DNA from: Lacipirellulaceae bacterium
GTDB taxonomy: Bacteria > Planctomycetota > Planctomycetia > Pirellulales > Lacipirellulaceae
DNA length: 64,000 nucleotides
Assembly (NCBI GenBank): GCA_040218535.1
Contig: JAVJRG010000005.1
Span: 1,178,001-1,242,000, forward strand
Direction of reading: 5' to 3'
The position numbers and the translations under genes were made by a program. A model generated the notes under the pieces. It saw only the letters and a program-made list of their open reading frames with translations. It was not told where the DNA came from and made no database searches. Shown here one piece after another: positions 50,752 through 62,363 of this stretch. Position 1 is the stretch's first letter; each line of letters begins with the position of its first letter.

Positions 50752-53412
50752 TTAGACGCTAGCCGCATGTTGAGCCGCCGCGAAGGTGAACTCCTCGCCA
50801 TCATAATCGACCACTACCTTCGCCCCTTCTGGGAATTCTCCCCGAAGGAGTTCCGTGGCTAGCGGGTTCTGGATCGCTTGCTGAATGACTCGCTTGACCG
50901 GTCTCGCACCGTAGGCAGGATCATAACCATCAGCGGCGATTTGGTTGCGAGCTTTCTCAGTGACTTCCAGGGCTAAGCCGCGAGCGGCTAGGAGCTTCTC
51001 CAAGTTATTGAGTTGCAGGTCGACAATCTTGGCGACCTGGTCGCGTTGGAGCGGTTCGAATACGATCGTCTCGTCGATGCGGTTGAGGAACTCGGGCAGG
51101 AATCGCGTGCGGAGCGAATCGTGCAGTGCTTCGCGCAATTGCTCCTGATCGCCACCCTCGCTGGCGATCTCTTGAATGAGTTGGCTGCCGACGTTCGAGG
51201 TCATCACGATAATTGTGTTCGTGAAATCAACCGTGTGGCCGTGATTGTCGGTCAGGCGACCATCGTCGAGCACTTGCAGCAAGATGTTAAACACATCGCG
51301 GTGGGCTTTTTCGATTTCATCAAGTAGCACGACGCTGAACGGACGACGGCGGACCGCCTCGGTGAGCTTGCCCCCTTCTTCGTAGCCGACGTACCCGGGA
51401 GGGGCACCGATCAAGCGGCTGACGGTGTGCTTCTCCATGAATTCGCTCATGTCGATGCGCACCATGGCGTTCTCGTCGTCGAACAGAGTCTCCGCGAGAG
51501 CTTTACAAAGCTCGGTCTTCCCAACACCTGTGGGTCCGCAGAAGAGGAATGAGCCGATGGGGCGATTCGGGTCTTGCAGGCCACTCCGGCTACGGCGCAC
51601 CGCGTTTGCCACGGCTTCAACCGCTTCGTTCTGGCCAACGACACGTTGGTGCAAACGCTCTTCGAGAACGAGCAACTTCGCCCGCTCCGTCTCAACCATG
51701 CGAGAAACAGGCACGCCGGTCCACGCACTGACGACCTCAGCGATTTCATCGGGGCCCACTTCTTGGCGAAGCAGACGCTTCTTGTCATCAGATGCTGTGG
51801 CGTCTTCAGCCTGACGTTCTTCTTGCTCATCAAGCTGTTTCTGCAATTGCTTGCGGCGCGAATCGAGATCGTACAGCGACTGATAAAGGTCCTCGCCAAT
51901 CAACTCACCCACGGACTGCTTCTCCTTGAGCGTCGCGGCCAGTTGTTCGTACTGATGCTCGACTTCTTGCAATTGCTCGCGCACCTGATGCACGTCGCCC
52001 ATGCCGAGTTTTTCGCTCTCCCACTGTTCACGCAGGTCGGCGAGTTCTCTTTTGAGGCCGGACATTTCTTCTTCGATGTCGGAGAGCCGCTGCTGAGCGT
52101 GCTCTTCGGTTTCGTCCGAGAGTTGTCGTGCGGCTAGTTCCAACTGCATCAGCCGCCGTTGGACCTGGTCGATCTCCTCGGGAACGCTCTCCAACTCCAT
52201 CGCCAATCGGCTGGTCGCTTCGTCCATCAAGTCGATGGCCTTGTCAGGTAGGAACCGATCGGCAATGTAGCGATTCGAGAGCTCCGCCGCGGCAACGAGC
52301 GCGCTGTCCTTGATCTTCACGCCTTTATGGTGCGCTTCGTAGCGAGGTTTCAAGCCACGCAGAATGGCGATGGTATCTTCAACCGAAGGCTCGCCGATGA
52401 ACACGGGTTGGAACCGCCGCTCCAACGCCGCATCCTTCTCGATGTACTTGCGATACTCGTCGAGCGTCGTCGCCCCGATACAGCGCAACTCACCACGGGC
52501 GAGTGCCGGCTTTAGCAAATTCGCCGCGTCGTTGCCGCCCTCGGCAGCGCCAGCACCGACGACCGTGTGAAGCTCGTCAATAAACAGAATGACTTGGCCC
52601 TGCGAATCCTCAACCTCGCGCAGCACGGCTTTCAAGCGATCCTCAAACTCGCCACGGTACTTTGCCCCGGCGATGAGCGCACCCATGTCGAGTGCGATCA
52701 CCCGTTTGTTTTTGAGGCTCTGCGGTACGTCGCTATGAACGATTCGCAAGGCGAGCCCTTCGGCAATCGCCGTCTTCCCAACGCCAGGGTCGCCGATCAG
52801 TACGGGGTTATTCTTCCGACGGCGCGAAAGTACCTGCACGACGCGGCGGATTTCGTTGTCGCGGCCAATCACGGGGTCAAGCTTGCCTTGCTCCGCGCGG
52901 GCCACGAGATCGATGCCGTACTTTTCGAGGGCTTGGAATTTGTCCTCGGGGTTCTGGTCAGTCACTCGAGCCGAGCCACGCACCTTCTGCATGGCGGCGA
53001 GCAAGTCCGCTTCAGTGACGGCGTTGAGCTTGAGCGTCTCTTGTGTTTTCGACTTCGTGGTTGTCAGCGCAAGCAACATGTGCTCGGTCGAAACGTACTC
53101 ATCCTGCATCGTCTCGGCTGTCTTTTGAGCCGCTTCGAGTACCTTGTTCAAGTCGCCGGATAGCCCGGGCGGTGAACCGCCGCTGGCCTTGGGCAAGTGG
53201 CCCAGCTCCGATTCCACAATCGAGCGCAACTGCCCCTGCGGCACGCCCACGGCATCAAGCAAAGGGCGCACAACGCCTTCCTGCTCATCCAGCAACCCAG
53301 CGAGCAAATGAATTGGCTCCATCTGCGGATTCCCCGCATCAGCCGCCCGCTCCTGCGCACGCTGAACCGCCTCTTGGGCCTTTTGAGTCAGTTTGTCGAA
53401 TCGGAATGCCAT
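50752..53412 (-). CDS. clpB: ATP-dependent disaggregase ClpB
   Basis: 886 aa, the normal family length. N-terminal Clp repeat domain, first AAA+ module with Walker [10 protein letters not shown] and sensor region, a long coiled-coil middle domain (~410-530; [20 protein letters not shown]) and a second AAA+ module with [10 protein letters not shown] and Walker [12 protein letters not shown]. Works with DnaK to rescue aggregated proteins. Lies 151 bp downstream of dnaK on the same strand, so they probably share heat-stress control. Confidence 0.97.
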   Translation of the reverse strand: MAFRFDKLTQKAQEAVQRAQERAADAGNPQMEPIHLLAGLLDEQEGVVRPLLDAVGVPQGQLRSIVESELGHLPKASGGSPPGLSGDLNKVLEAAQKTAETMQDEYVSTEHMLLALTTTKSKTQETLKLNAVTEADLLAAMQKVRGSARVTDQNPEDKFQALEKYGIDLVARAEQGKLDPVIGRDNEIRRVVQVLSRRRKNNPVLIGDPGVGKTAIAEGLALRIVHSDVPQSLKNKRVIALDMGALIAGAKYRGEFEDRLKAVLREVEDSQGQVILFIDELHTVVGAGAAEGGNDAANLLKPALARGELRCIGATTLDEYRKYIEKDAALERRFQPVFIGEPSVEDTIAILRGLKPRYEAHHKGVKIKDSALVAAAELSNRYIADRFLPDKAIDLMDEATSRLAMELESVPEEIDQVQRRLMQLELAARQLSDETEEHAQQRLSDIEEEMSGLKRELADLREQWESEKLGMGDVHQVREQLQEVEHQYEQLAATLKEKQSVGELIGEDLYQSLYDLDSRRKQLQKQLDEQEERQAEDATASDDKKRLLRQEVGPDEIAEVVSAWTGVPVSRMVETERAKLLVLEERLHQRVVGQNEAVEAVANAVRRSRSGLQDPNRPIGSFLFCGPTGVGKTELCKALAETLFDDENAMVRIDMSEFMEKHTVSRLIGAPPGYVGYEEGGKLTEAVRRRPFSVVLLDEIEKAHRDVFNILLQVLDDGRLTDNHGHTVDFTNTIIVMTSNVGSQLIQEIASEGGDQEQLREALHDSLRTRFLPEFLNRIDETIVFEPLQRDQVAKIVDLQLNNLEKLLAARGLALEVTEKARNQIAADGYDPAYGARPVKRVIQQAIQNPLATELLRGEFPEGAKVVVDYDGEEFTFAAAQHAASV

Positions 53413-53563
53413 GGGTGTCCTCTATTTGCTTGCTCCAAACATTGGTTGACTGCGAAAAAAATCCCGAGGAGGTGGTGAGTCACGCTTTCGCTAGACTCGC
53501 CACCTGGCTCGGGCTGTAATAAAAAATAGCTGACGGCTGAGAGCTAACAGCCGATAGCTTTAC
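53413..53563. other. dnaK-clpB spacer
   Basis: Contains AGCTGACGGCTGAGAGCTAA and a matching GATAGCT-type inverse close to the dnaK end, a weak hairpin that may terminate or attenuate transcription into clpB. No promoter motif is clear. Confidence 0.4.
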
Positions 53564-55474
53564 TTAACTCTTCACCTCAAACTCCGCATCAATCGCGTCG
53601 TCGTCCGACGAATCCGCACTGGCCGTTTCGTCAGGTGAAGGAGCGTCGCCTTCGCTGCCTTCGGCTTGGGCGTTCTTGTACATCGCTTCGCTCATCGCGT
53701 GGCTGGCGGTTTGCAGCGCTTCGGTGGCGGAAGTGATTGCGGCGGCGTCCTCGCCCTTGATCGCTTCGCGCACTTTGGTGATCGCGTCTTCGATCGGCTT
53801 CTTGTCGCCGTCGCTCAGCTTGTCGCCTTGATCCTTGATGGTTTTTTCCACCTGATAGGCGAGGCTTTCACCCTGATTGCGGGCTTCGACCAGCTCACGC
53901 TTCTTCTTGTCCTCTTCCGCGTGGGCGGCGGCGTCCTCTTGCATGGCCTTGATCTCGTCTTCGCTGAGGCCCGAGGATTGCTCGATCTTGACGGTTTGCT
54001 CCGTCCCGGTGCCGAGGTCCTTCGCGCTAACGTTAAGGATGCCATTGGCGTCGATGTCGAATTTGACTTCGATTTGAGGAACTCCACGTGGTGCGGGCGG
54101 AATGCCTTCCAGGTTGAACTGGCCAAGCAGCCGGTTGTCCGCGCACATTTCGCGTTCGCCTTGGAACACCCGCACGGTAACGGCGGTTTGGTTGTCGTCG
54201 GCGGTGCTGAACACCTGCTTCCGCTCGGTGGGAATCGTCGTGTTCTTCTCGACGAGCTTGGTCATCACGCCGCCAAGGGTTTCGATGCCCAAGGAAAGCG
54301 GAGTGACGTCCAGCAGCAAGATGTCTTGCACGTCGCCTGAGAGCACACCACCCTGGATGGCCGCACCGATGGCGACGACTTCGTCCGGGTTGACGCCCTT
54401 GTGAGGGTCTTTGCCGAAGATGTCCTTCACCAACTCTTGCACGGCAGGGATGCGTGTCGAACCACCGACGAGGACTACTTCGTCAATGTCCTTGGGGTCC
54501 ATCTTCGCGTCTTTGAGCGCTTGCAGCACAGGGCCGCGTGTTCGCTCGACCAGACTGTCGACCAGCTTCTCGAAGTCCGCACGGGTGATGTTCATCTGTA
54601 AATGCTTCGGCCCGCTGGCGTCGGCGGTGATGAACGGCAAGTTCAGGTCGGTCGATTGGGCAGAGCTCAGCTCTTTCTTCGCTTTTTCGCACGCTTCCTG
54701 AAGACGTTGCAACGCCATTTGGTCAGAGCGAAGGTCGATGCCTTGCTCTTTCTGGAATTCATCCGCTACGTGGTTGATGAGCGCTTCGTCGAAGTCGTCA
54801 CCACCTAGGTGCGTATCACCGTTGGTGCTGATCACGCGGAACACGCCATCGGCCACTTCGAGAATCGACACGTCGAACGTACCACCACCGAGGTCGAACA
54901 CGCAGATTTGCTCTTGCGCTTTCTTATCGAGACCATAGGCAAGCGATGCGGCGGTTGGCTCGTTGATGATACGAGCAACTTCCAAACCGGCGATCTGACC
55001 AGCGTCTTTGGTGGCCTGACGTTGCGCGTCGTTAAAGTAAGCTGGAACGGTGATCACAGCCTTGTTGACGGTGTGGCCAAGATAGGCTTCGGCAGATTCT
55101 TTCAACTTACGAAGAGTCTTCGCGGAAACCTCTGGCGGCGTGAATTCTTTATCATCCACTCCAACCTTCACGTAATCCTCGGGCCCGCCGACGACTTTGT
55201 AGGGGACCATCTTTTCTTCCGAGGCGACTTCATTGTGGCGACGCCCCATAAACCGCTTCACGGAATAGACCGTGCGGGCAGGGTTGGTGACGGCCTGACG
55301 ACGAGCCGGCTCGCCGACGAGCACTTCGTCTTTATCAGTGAACGCAACGACGCTCGGCGTAAGGCGGTTCCCCTCGGGGTTGGGGATGACCTTCGCCTCC
55401 TTGCCTTCCATGACGGCAACCACACTGTTGGTGGTTCCCAGGTCGATGCCAATGATCTTCTCTCCAGCGGCCAT
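53564..55474 (-). CDS. dnaK: Molecular chaperone DnaK
   Basis: 636 aa. ATPase domain starts [17 protein letters not shown]; other blocks are [31 protein letters not shown] and [11 protein letters not shown]. Linker [14 protein letters not shown] leads into the substrate-binding beta-domain, and the lid is followed by the acidic tail ending [10 protein letters not shown]. Good GAGGAGAG before the ATG. Hsp70 with ATP-driven binding of unfolded chains. No dnaJ or grpE in the window. No CIRCE operator was found upstream. Confidence 0.98.
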   Translation of the reverse strand: MAAGEKIIGIDLGTTNSVVAVMEGKEAKVIPNPEGNRLTPSVVAFTDKDEVLVGEPARRQAVTNPARTVYSVKRFMGRRHNEVASEEKMVPYKVVGGPEDYVKVGVDDKEFTPPEVSAKTLRKLKESAEAYLGHTVNKAVITVPAYFNDAQRQATKDAGQIAGLEVARIINEPTAASLAYGLDKKAQEQICVFDLGGGTFDVSILEVADGVFRVISTNGDTHLGGDDFDEALINHVADEFQKEQGIDLRSDQMALQRLQEACEKAKKELSSAQSTDLNLPFITADASGPKHLQMNITRADFEKLVDSLVERTRGPVLQALKDAKMDPKDIDEVVLVGGSTRIPAVQELVKDIFGKDPHKGVNPDEVVAIGAAIQGGVLSGDVQDILLLDVTPLSLGIETLGGVMTKLVEKNTTIPTERKQVFSTADDNQTAVTVRVFQGEREMCADNRLLGQFNLEGIPPAPRGVPQIEVKFDIDANGILNVSAKDLGTGTEQTVKIEQSSGLSEDEIKAMQEDAAAHAEEDKKKRELVEARNQGESLAYQVEKTIKDQGDKLSDGDKKPIEDAITKVREAIKGEDAAAITSATEALQTASHAMSEAMYKNAQAEGSEGDAPSPDETASADSSDDDAIDAEFEVKS

Positions 55475-55865
55475 GTTTCTCTCCTCGGATGGGGAAATTC
55501 GGTGTTTTCGTTTCGATATGGTTGAGCTGCGACATGGGGGATCCAGCCGCAGACGTATATTTCACTCCGACAGAAGAAAGCAAAGGCCGTGCCGAGTCTT
55601 GCTTGGAGTATCGGATGTGACACAAGTCATTATTGGGTATTGCTTTATGTGGATTTTGGATTGCCAGAGTTGAACCCTGGACTGGCATGTCGCTGTCAGA
55701 TTGGCAGCGAATCGCGAATCGGCGACTTGTCGCTTAGCCGCCAAACCCGCCAAATTGACAGCTTAGTAAGTATCTGGCCGATTTTGAGGGCTCGAGTGCT
55801 AGAGTTTCTCGGGCTTTGCACGCCTGAGCCCTTGGTGACCTCTCGATAGCGAACATACTGAGCAA
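55475..55865. other. Divergent gap between dnaK and pheA
   Basis: 391 bp, no gene. The minus strand has CCCCCATGT at ~55532-55540, somewhat like a sigma-32 -10 box, but no matching -35 at the right distance. A stretch CGACTTGTCGCTTAGCCGC (55723-55741) recurs at ~61759. Promoters for both genes must be here. Confidence 0.5.
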
Positions 55866-56945
55866 ATGGCCAAGAAATCTCCCAAGCCACGCACTTCGAC
55901 CCCCAAGCAACTGGCGAAGCTTGATCGCGAGTTGCTTGCGGCGATGAACGAGCGCGTGCAGAAGGCACTTGATCGACGTGCGACCAAGCCCAATGAGGAT
56001 TCGACGTTGGCCGATGCGCACGAGGCGATCCAGTCGCTCTTGGAAGAAAACGAGGGCCCGCTGGGCGATGAAGCCGTTCGGGCCATCTTCCGCGAACTCT
56101 ACAGCGGACTGCGGGCAGCGGAGCAAAAAACACGGGTCGCGTTCCTCGGACCGGAGTTCACGTTCAGTCACTTGGCGGCGATTGAACACTTCGGCCAGAG
56201 CGTCGAGTTCGTCCCGGTTAGCTCCATCGCAGCCGTGTTTGAGTCGGTGGAGCGCGGATCGGCTGAGTTTGGCATGGTCCCGCTGGAGAACTCGACTCAC
56301 GGACGCGTTACCGACGCGCTCGATTGTCTCTCAAATAGCAAGGCGAAAATCTGCGGTGAGGTGCCTTTGCCCATCCGGCATTGCCTGCTGGGAGTCGGCG
56401 AGCGGAGCGAGATCCGAAAGGTTTGCAGCAAGCCGCAGGCCCTTACCCAGTGCCGGAATTGGCTGGCGAAGCACCTGCCAGAGGCGGAAATCACACCAGT
56501 CGCGAGTACGGCAGAAGCGGCGAAGATGGCCGCTACGGACCGAACCATCGCAGCGGTGGCCAGTGCTGAGGCGGCAGCCGTGCACGAAATCAAGATTCTT
56601 GCCCGAAATATCCAGGATCAGACGGATAATGTCACTCGCTTCGCGGTGATTGGCGAACAGGCGGGGGAGAAGACTGGCAACGACAAAACGGCCCTGGTTT
56701 TCGAGGCCCCGCACGAGCCGGGAGCTCTCGCCGACGCGATGGCCATCTTCAAAAAGCAGCGTCTGAATCTCACGTGGATCGAGTCGTTTCCGATCCCCGG
56801 GGCCCACGGGCGATATCTGTTTTTTCTCGAGTTCCAAGGCCACCCCAGCGAACTCCGCCCCCGCCGTGCGCTAGCTTCGCTGGAGAAGAAGTCGCTTCGC
56901 CTGACGGTACTGGGCTCCTATGCACAAGCCGGCTCGGTTGATTAA
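55866..56945 (+). CDS. pheA: Chorismate mutase/prephenate dehydratase (P-protein)
   Basis: 359 aa. N-terminal helical segment (~residues 14-90, AKLDRELLAAMNERVQKAL) matches an AroQ-type chorismate mutase. The prephenate dehydratase domain follows (VAFLGPEFTFSHLAA, GMVPLENSTHGRV, TDNVTRFAVIG), then a C-terminal ACT domain (TALVFEAPHEPGALADAMAI with ESFPIPG) for phenylalanine feedback. Converts chorismate to phenylpyruvate. Next to an aroF-type DAHP synthase, linking both ends of aromatic synthesis. Confidence 0.93.
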   Translation: MAKKSPKPRTSTPKQLAKLDRELLAAMNERVQKALDRRATKPNEDSTLADAHEAIQSLLEENEGPLGDEAVRAIFRELYSGLRAAEQKTRVAFLGPEFTFSHLAAIEHFGQSVEFVPVSSIAAVFESVERGSAEFGMVPLENSTHGRVTDALDCLSNSKAKICGEVPLPIRHCLLGVGERSEIRKVCSKPQALTQCRNWLAKHLPEAEITPVASTAEAAKMAATDRTIAAVASAEAAAVHEIKILARNIQDQTDNVTRFAVIGEQAGEKTGNDKTALVFEAPHEPGALADAMAIFKKQRLNLTWIESFPIPGAHGRYLFFLEFQGHPSELRPRRALASLEKKSLRLTVLGSYAQAGSVD

Positions 56946-56997
56946 ACTAGTTGATTCGAGCGAGGTGATCAGAGCTGACTATATAGGGGGCTCAACC

Positions 56998-57261
56998 ATG
57001 ACGATCAAGCTTGGATTGGCGACGGTGATTAGTTGCTTCTTCGCGGGAGTCGTTGCAGGTGGTCTGATCGGCTACCTAGTCGGAAGCCTTTCGCCTTCGT
57101 TGATTCCCGCCTTGGTGCCAACCTTACCAGAAGGCGTGAATCTTCGCGAAGTTGCGGTGAGCCTCGGGCTCATCAACGGCGCTTGGGGCGGTCTGGCCGT
57201 CGGCATAGCACTCACGGTAGTTGTCGCTTGGTTTGAGAGTCGAAAACTGAATAACAAATAA
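56998..57261 (+). CDS. Small two-helix membrane protein
   Basis: 87 aa from the ATG at 56998, with GGGGG seven bases upstream. Two hydrophobic helices ([22 protein letters not shown] and [18 protein letters not shown]) and a short cationic end. No recognised family. It lies between pheA and the DAHP synthase gene on the same strand, so may be cotranscribed. Confidence 0.7.
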   Translation: MTIKLGLATVISCFFAGVVAGGLIGYLVGSLSPSLIPALVPTLPEGVNLREVAVSLGLINGAWGGLAVGIALTVVVAWFESRKLNNK

Positions 57262-57311
57262 CTTGCCCTCGAAGGATTAAGCGAATCACCGAAACGCGAT
57301 TCGATAGTTCC

Positions 57312-58349
57312 ATGATTATCATTTTGAAAGAATCCGCGACGGACGAGCAGATCAATCACGTCGTCAAGAAAGCCAAAGAGCTAGGCTTCGATACCAACGT
57401 CAGCCGCGGCAGTTACCGCACCGTCATCGGCATGATCGGCGACGAGTCGAAACTGCAGCCCACGGCCTTGGAAGCGATCCCCGGTGTGGCTCAAGTCGTC
57501 CCTGTGATGCCGGCTTACAAGTTGGCGAGTCGTGAAGCGCATCCCAAGAGCTCGATCATCGAAGTGGGAGCTACGAAGATCGGCGGCGGACACTTGGCGA
57601 TGATCGCGGGGCCCTGTGCCGTCGAGTCCGCCGAGCGGATGGACGAAATCGCCAAGTCGATTCGCGATTCTGGGGCGAACATCCTGCGTGGCGGCGCGTT
57701 CAAGCCTCGGACAAGTCCTTACTCATTCCAAGGACTTGCCGAAGAGGGGTTGAAGATCCTCCGCGACACCGGCGACCGCTACGGTTTGCCGATCGTGACC
57801 GAAGTCGTCGATCCGCGCTTGGTCGACTTGGTTGCCCAGTACACGGACATGATTCAACTCGGCGCACGCAACATGCAAAACTTTGTGTTGCTCACCGAGG
57901 TTGGCAAGACGAATAAGCCCGTCCTGCTGAAGCGAGGCATGAGTGCCACGATCAAAGACTTGCTAATGAGTGCCGAGTACGTGATGGCCCAAGGCAACTC
58001 GAATGTCGTCCTCTGCGAACGCGGCATCAAAGGCTTCGATCCGGCGACACGCAACCTGTTCGACGTGGCCGCCGTGCCGCAGGTTCAGGAGCTTTCGCAC
58101 CTGCCGATCATCGTTGATCCAAGCCATGCGACCGGTCGCCCTGAGTTGATTCCGTCGTGTGCTTTAGCAGGAGTTGCTGCCGGGGCGGACGGCGTGCATA
58201 TCGAAGTCCATAACAAACCCGAAGACGCCATGTCCGACGGGCCCCAGGCCTTGCTGCCGGATCAGTACGCAGAGGTCATGCAGCAGATCAAGAAAGTGGC
58301 TGAGGTGATGGGCAAGGAGATTTCCGAACCTGCCGCTGCTGCCGTATAA
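57312..58349 (+). CDS. aroF: 3-deoxy-7-phosphoheptulonate synthase (AroF, beta type)
   Basis: 345 aa. N-terminal ferredoxin-like regulatory domain (~residues 1-70, [18 protein letters not shown]), then the DAHP synthase barrel: [64 protein letters not shown], and [14 protein letters not shown]. This matches the AroAI-beta family of Thermotoga/Bacillus type. Condenses PEP and erythrose-4-phosphate, the first step to aromatic amino acids. Confidence 0.95.
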   Translation: MIIILKESATDEQINHVVKKAKELGFDTNVSRGSYRTVIGMIGDESKLQPTALEAIPGVAQVVPVMPAYKLASREAHPKSSIIEVGATKIGGGHLAMIAGPCAVESAERMDEIAKSIRDSGANILRGGAFKPRTSPYSFQGLAEEGLKILRDTGDRYGLPIVTEVVDPRLVDLVAQYTDMIQLGARNMQNFVLLTEVGKTNKPVLLKRGMSATIKDLLMSAEYVMAQGNSNVVLCERGIKGFDPATRNLFDVAAVPQVQELSHLPIIVDPSHATGRPELIPSCALAGVAAGADGVHIEVHNKPEDAMSDGPQALLPDQYAEVMQQIKKVAEVMGKEISEPAAAAV

Positions 58350-58451
58350 GTCTCGCGCAGAGACGCGGAGACGCAAAGAATAATCGTATTCAACTAACTC
58401 GCTTCGCGCCTTAGCGCGTTCGCGAGAGACAAGAAATCAAGGAGAGAGAAA

Positions 58452-59222
<771 letters not shown>

Positions 59223-59231
59223 TAATATTCC

Positions 59232-59319
59232 CTAGCCCGCGAGCCACGTCTCGCGCGGTTAGCTGAGTGTGAGTTCATCCTCGCGAGCCAATTTCGATAA
59301 CACAGTGCTCGCGGGCTAG
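59232..59319. repeat. Palindromic element, family B copy 2
   Basis: CTAGCCCGCGAGC is the exact inverse of GCTCGCGGGCTAG at the other end. Similar outer arms to 19863-19936, and related to 60807-60867. Lies between tpiA and secG. Confidence 0.8.
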
Positions 59320-59375
59320 AAACTAGTAAGTACAAACACGATTCAAAACCCATACGAAGCGACGGAGCACTCCCC

Positions 59376-59852
59376 GTGGATCTGACACTCGCCACCGCAT
59401 TGCTGGCTCTTAGCATGAAACCCGTTTACGGTTTTCTGCTATCTGTGATCGCCATATTCATCATTCTTCTGGTCCTCGTGCAGCGAGGGCGCGGAGGCGG
59501 CTTGGCCGGCGCTCTCGGCGGCGTTGGTGGATCGAGCGCTTTCGGTGCCAAAGCGGGTGATGTTTTCACCCGGATCACCATCGGTGCGGCTGCCGTTTGG
59601 ATCGTTGTCTGCATCGCTGCTGCGAAGTGGGGCGGCGATACCGAAAGCATGATCGGCGACGACTTCGGCGGCGGCAAAGCAGCCGCTTCGGCCGAAGATG
59701 GGGCTGCTGAGGGCGGTGATGCTGAAGAAGGGGCGGAAGCTTCTGAGGGTGAAGGGGACGCCGAACCAGGAGACTCCGGCGAGCAGGCGTCTAGCGAAGG
59801 AGACTCTGAGAAGGCGAGCGACTCTGAAAGCACCGATGAGTCAGCCGAGTGA
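59376..59852 (+). CDS. secG: Protein-export membrane protein SecG
   Basis: 158 aa, GTG start. Two membrane helices with the family loop [20 protein letters not shown] between them, giving the SecG core in residues ~1-90. The remaining ~65 residues are a very acidic tail of Glu, Ala, Ser and Asp, unusual for SecG. Assists SecYEG translocation. Same strand as tpiA and the yicC-gmk run. Confidence 0.9.
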   Translation: MDLTLATALLALSMKPVYGFLLSVIAIFIILLVLVQRGRGGGLAGALGGVGGSSAFGAKAGDVFTRITIGAAAVWIVVCIAAAKWGGDTESMIGDDFGGGKAAASAEDGAAEGGDAEEGAEASEGEGDAEPGDSGEQASSEGDSEKASDSESTDESAE

Positions 59853-59892
59853 CTTTTCCTCCCCATCCAGAGTTCGTTAAGCAGGGTTCGCA

Positions 59893-60780
59893 GTGACGCT
59901 TTTGAGTATGACCGGGTTTGGCGAAGCTCGCGCTGAGCAAGCCAACTGTTCTGCAGTCTTCGAGCTGCGCACGATCAACAGCCGTCATTTCAAGCTTAGT
60001 CTCCGTTCTACCGACGGTTACGGATCACTCGACGCCCGCATCGAGTCTTTGCTACGCGAGTCGATTCGCCGCGGTACGGTTCACGCCAACTTGAAGATTC
60101 GTGAACTGGGCACCGACGAAGATTTTCGCATCAACGAGCAGGTTCTGAATCAATACCTCGACCAACTTCAAGCCGTTGCCGCCAAGCGGGATTTGAACGA
60201 AGAGCTACGGGTTGAGCCGCTGGCATCGTTGCCGGGAGTCGTTCAATTAGCCGCTACCGATACCACGGACCCCGACCAGGCTTGGCCCCTGGTGCAGTGC
60301 GTGATTAGCGAAGCGTTGGAAAACCTGACCAAGATGCGCGCTGAGGAGGGGGCTGCACTTGCTGCCGATTTGAAATCGCAATGTGACGCCGTTGCTAAGG
60401 CGCTCGACATCATTGAGAAACGGACCGAAGTGGTTGTTGAGCACTATCGTCAGCGCCTCCATGAACGGGTTTCCGGAGCTCTTTCCGATTTGCAAGTGAC
60501 GCTCGAACCGGCAGACCTGATGCGTGAGGTTTGCCTTTTTGCCGAACGCTCCGATATTTCCGAGGAAGTTGTCCGCCTGCGAAGCCACCTCCAGCAGTTT
60601 GAAAAGACGATGCAGCTGACCGAAAGTTCTGGTCGCAAACTCGAGTTTATTTGTCAGGAGATGGGCCGCGAAACGAACACGATCGGATCGAAAGCGAACG
60701 ACGCGGAGATTTCCGCACAGGTTGTTGAAATCAAGACGGCCTTGGAACGCATTCGCGAGCAAATACAGAACGTAGAATAG
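59893..60780 (+). CDS. yicC: YicC/YloC-family endoribonuclease
   Basis: 295 aa from a GTG giving MTLLSMTGFGEAR; an ATG at 59908 is also possible. N-terminal domain has the signature FELRTINSRHFKLSLR, and the C-terminal domain contains LQQFEKTMQLTESSGRKLEF and RETNTIGSKAND. YicC proteins are divalent-metal RNases that act on mRNA and sRNA. Here it starts the usual yicC-gmk-rpoZ order. Confidence 0.93.
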   Translation: MTLLSMTGFGEARAEQANCSAVFELRTINSRHFKLSLRSTDGYGSLDARIESLLRESIRRGTVHANLKIRELGTDEDFRINEQVLNQYLDQLQAVAAKRDLNEELRVEPLASLPGVVQLAATDTTDPDQAWPLVQCVISEALENLTKMRAEEGAALAADLKSQCDAVAKALDIIEKRTEVVVEHYRQRLHERVSGALSDLQVTLEPADLMREVCLFAERSDISEEVVRLRSHLQQFEKTMQLTESSGRKLEFICQEMGRETNTIGSKANDAEISAQVVEIKTALERIREQIQNVE

Positions 60781-60806
60781 CATCGTACGGAGTACGACTA
60801 GCAGAC

Positions 60807-60867
60807 GAGCCACGCCTCGCCCGGCTGCTTGCAGCTTAGCCGTAGCACACCGTGCGAGGCGTAGCTC
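60807..60867. repeat. Palindromic element, family B copy 3
   Basis: GAGCCACGCCTCGC pairs with GCGAGGCGTAGCTC with one mismatch. It shares the GAGCCACG start with 59240-59247. Lies between yicC and gmk. Confidence 0.65.
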
Positions 60868-60891
60868 GCGGGCTGAGAAGTAAACTTGAAC

Positions 60892-61482
60892 ATGTCTTCA
60901 ACACGCCACGGAAAACTGATCGTCCTCTCTGGGCCCTCGGGCGTTGGAAAGTCGACCGTGGTGAAGCGGATTTTGGAAGAGAGTGGCGATGGTCTGAAGC
61001 TAAGCGTCTCTGCCACCACGCGGCCACCAAGACCAGGTGAAACCGACGGTGTTGACTACCACTTCCTCAGCGATGCGGACTTTGCTCAGCGTCGCGAGGC
61101 CGGTGAGTTCCTCGAATGTATCGAGGTTTTCGGTCGCGGGCACTGGTATGGAACCCTGTGGAGCGAGGTGAGGTCTAGTCTGTCAGCCGGGAAATGGGTT
61201 ATCCTAGAGATTGACGTCGATGGGGCAAAAGACGTGCTGCAGGACTTTCCTGCCGCAATTTCGATCTTCATCGGTCCAGAAAGCCTTGAAGAACTCGAAC
61301 GCCGTCTGCGGACTCGCGGTACGGAGACCGAAGAAGCAATCCAGCGTCGGCTGGCGGTCGCCCGCCACGAATTGGCGATGGCGGGCAACTATCAATACAA
61401 CGTAATCAATATCTCCGTCGAAGAGACGGTCTCAGAAATCTGCGGCATCCTGAAGAGTCAGGGATTCAAGAAGGAAGAATAA
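60892..61482 (+). CDS. gmk: Guanylate kinase
   Basis: 196 aa from the ATG at 60892; the frame also has a TTG at 60886. P-loop GPSGVGKSTVVK, GMP-binding region SATTRPPRPGETDGVDYHFL, lid region with RRLRTRGTETEE, and VILEIDVDGAKDV for the Walker B-like acid. Phosphorylates GMP to GDP. Four bases before rpoZ. Confidence 0.97.
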   Translation: MSSTRHGKLIVLSGPSGVGKSTVVKRILEESGDGLKLSVSATTRPPRPGETDGVDYHFLSDADFAQRREAGEFLECIEVFGRGHWYGTLWSEVRSSLSAGKWVILEIDVDGAKDVLQDFPAAISIFIGPESLEELERRLRTRGTETEEAIQRRLAVARHELAMAGNYQYNVINISVEETVSEICGILKSQGFKKEE

Positions 61483-61486
61483 TCGA

Positions 61487-61750
61487 ATGATTGATGCATT
61501 AAAAGAAGAAGAAATCGTCAACAAAGTAGGCGGGCGTTTTAAGCTGTCCACTCTGATTCAGAAACGACTCGCCGCGATTAATGCCGGTGCGCGACCGTTG
61601 GTTGATCTGCAGTCAGACGACAAGATGGAAATCGTCGTGCAGGAAATCCTGCAAGACAAGATTTTCCTTGACACCTCAAACGAGGTGAAAGTCGTAGCCG
61701 ACGGACCTGAATCGGGCGGTCCTCCTGAGTTGGATCTCTCGGCACTCTAG
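61487..61750 (+). CDS. rpoZ: RNA polymerase omega subunit
   Basis: 87 aa. MIDALKEEEIVNKVGGRFKL, LIQKRLAAINAGARPLV and EIVVQEILQDKI follow the omega family. Its position right after gmk supports the call. Helps assemble the polymerase core around beta-prime. The tail is acidic. Confidence 0.9.
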   Translation: MIDALKEEEIVNKVGGRFKLSTLIQKRLAAINAGARPLVDLQSDDKMEIVVQEILQDKIFLDTSNEVKVVADGPESGGPPELDLSAL

Positions 61751-61803
61751 TCTTCTTCGACTTGTCGCTTAGCCGCTTGATCATTTTGAAGGAGTGACTC
61801 CCT

Positions 61804-62346
61804 ATGAAACGCGAAATCATTGTCGGCGTTTCGGGAGGAATCGCAGCCTACAAATCAGCGAGTCTCGTCAGTCAGCTGGTCCAGGCCGACAACGCAGTAA
61901 CGGTCGTGATGACCGAGTCCGCGAAGCAGTTCGTTGGTGAGGCGACGTTTGCTGCCTTGACCGGACGGACCGTGGCGAGCGATTCTTTCGACCCTTCAGC
62001 CTACCCACTGGGTGCGCACATCGAGCTGGCCCGCCGTGCGGAGTTGCTATGCGTCGCCCCAGCAACCGCCAACTACCTAGCCCAAGCCGCTTGCGGCTTA
62101 GCCAGCGACCTCTTAAGTACGCTAACTCTCTGCTTCAAAGGCCCCATACTGGTCGCGCCTGCAATGAACAACGAGATGTGGACCAACCCCAGCGTTCAAA
62201 GAAATGTCGCGCAAGTGATCGCCGATGGGTTCCATACCATTGGTCCTAACGAGGGTTGGCTTAGCTGTCGCGAGCGTGGTCCAGGACGCATGGCGGAGCC
62301 AGCAGAAATCGCCGCGGAAGTGCATCGTTTGCTGTCCGAAAAGTGA
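61804..62346 (+). CDS. coaC: Phosphopantothenoylcysteine decarboxylase (CoaC, separate from CoaB)
   Basis: 180 aa. Flavoprotein fold starting EIIVGVSGGIAAYKSASL, with the phosphopantothenoylcysteine-binding ALTGRTVASDSF, PLGAHIELARRAELLCVAPAT, and the catalytic region LVAPAMNNEMWTNPSVQRN. The substrate-clamp Cys sits in GWLSCRERGPGRM. Decarboxylates 4'-phosphopantothenoylcysteine for coenzyme A. CoaB follows as its own gene 17 bases later instead of as a fusion. Confidence 0.94.
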   Translation: MKREIIVGVSGGIAAYKSASLVSQLVQADNAVTVVMTESAKQFVGEATFAALTGRTVASDSFDPSAYPLGAHIELARRAELLCVAPATANYLAQAACGLASDLLSTLTLCFKGPILVAPAMNNEMWTNPSVQRNVAQVIADGFHTIGPNEGWLSCRERGPGRMAEPAEIAAEVHRLLSEK

Positions 62347-62363
62347 GCTAGACGGAGGCGGCG

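Noticed and set aside
55475-55865. CIRCE heat-shock operator for dnaK
   Set aside because: A lone GAGTGCTAG at ~55794 lacks the inverted TTAGCACTC partner at nine bases, and it lies far from the dnaK start.
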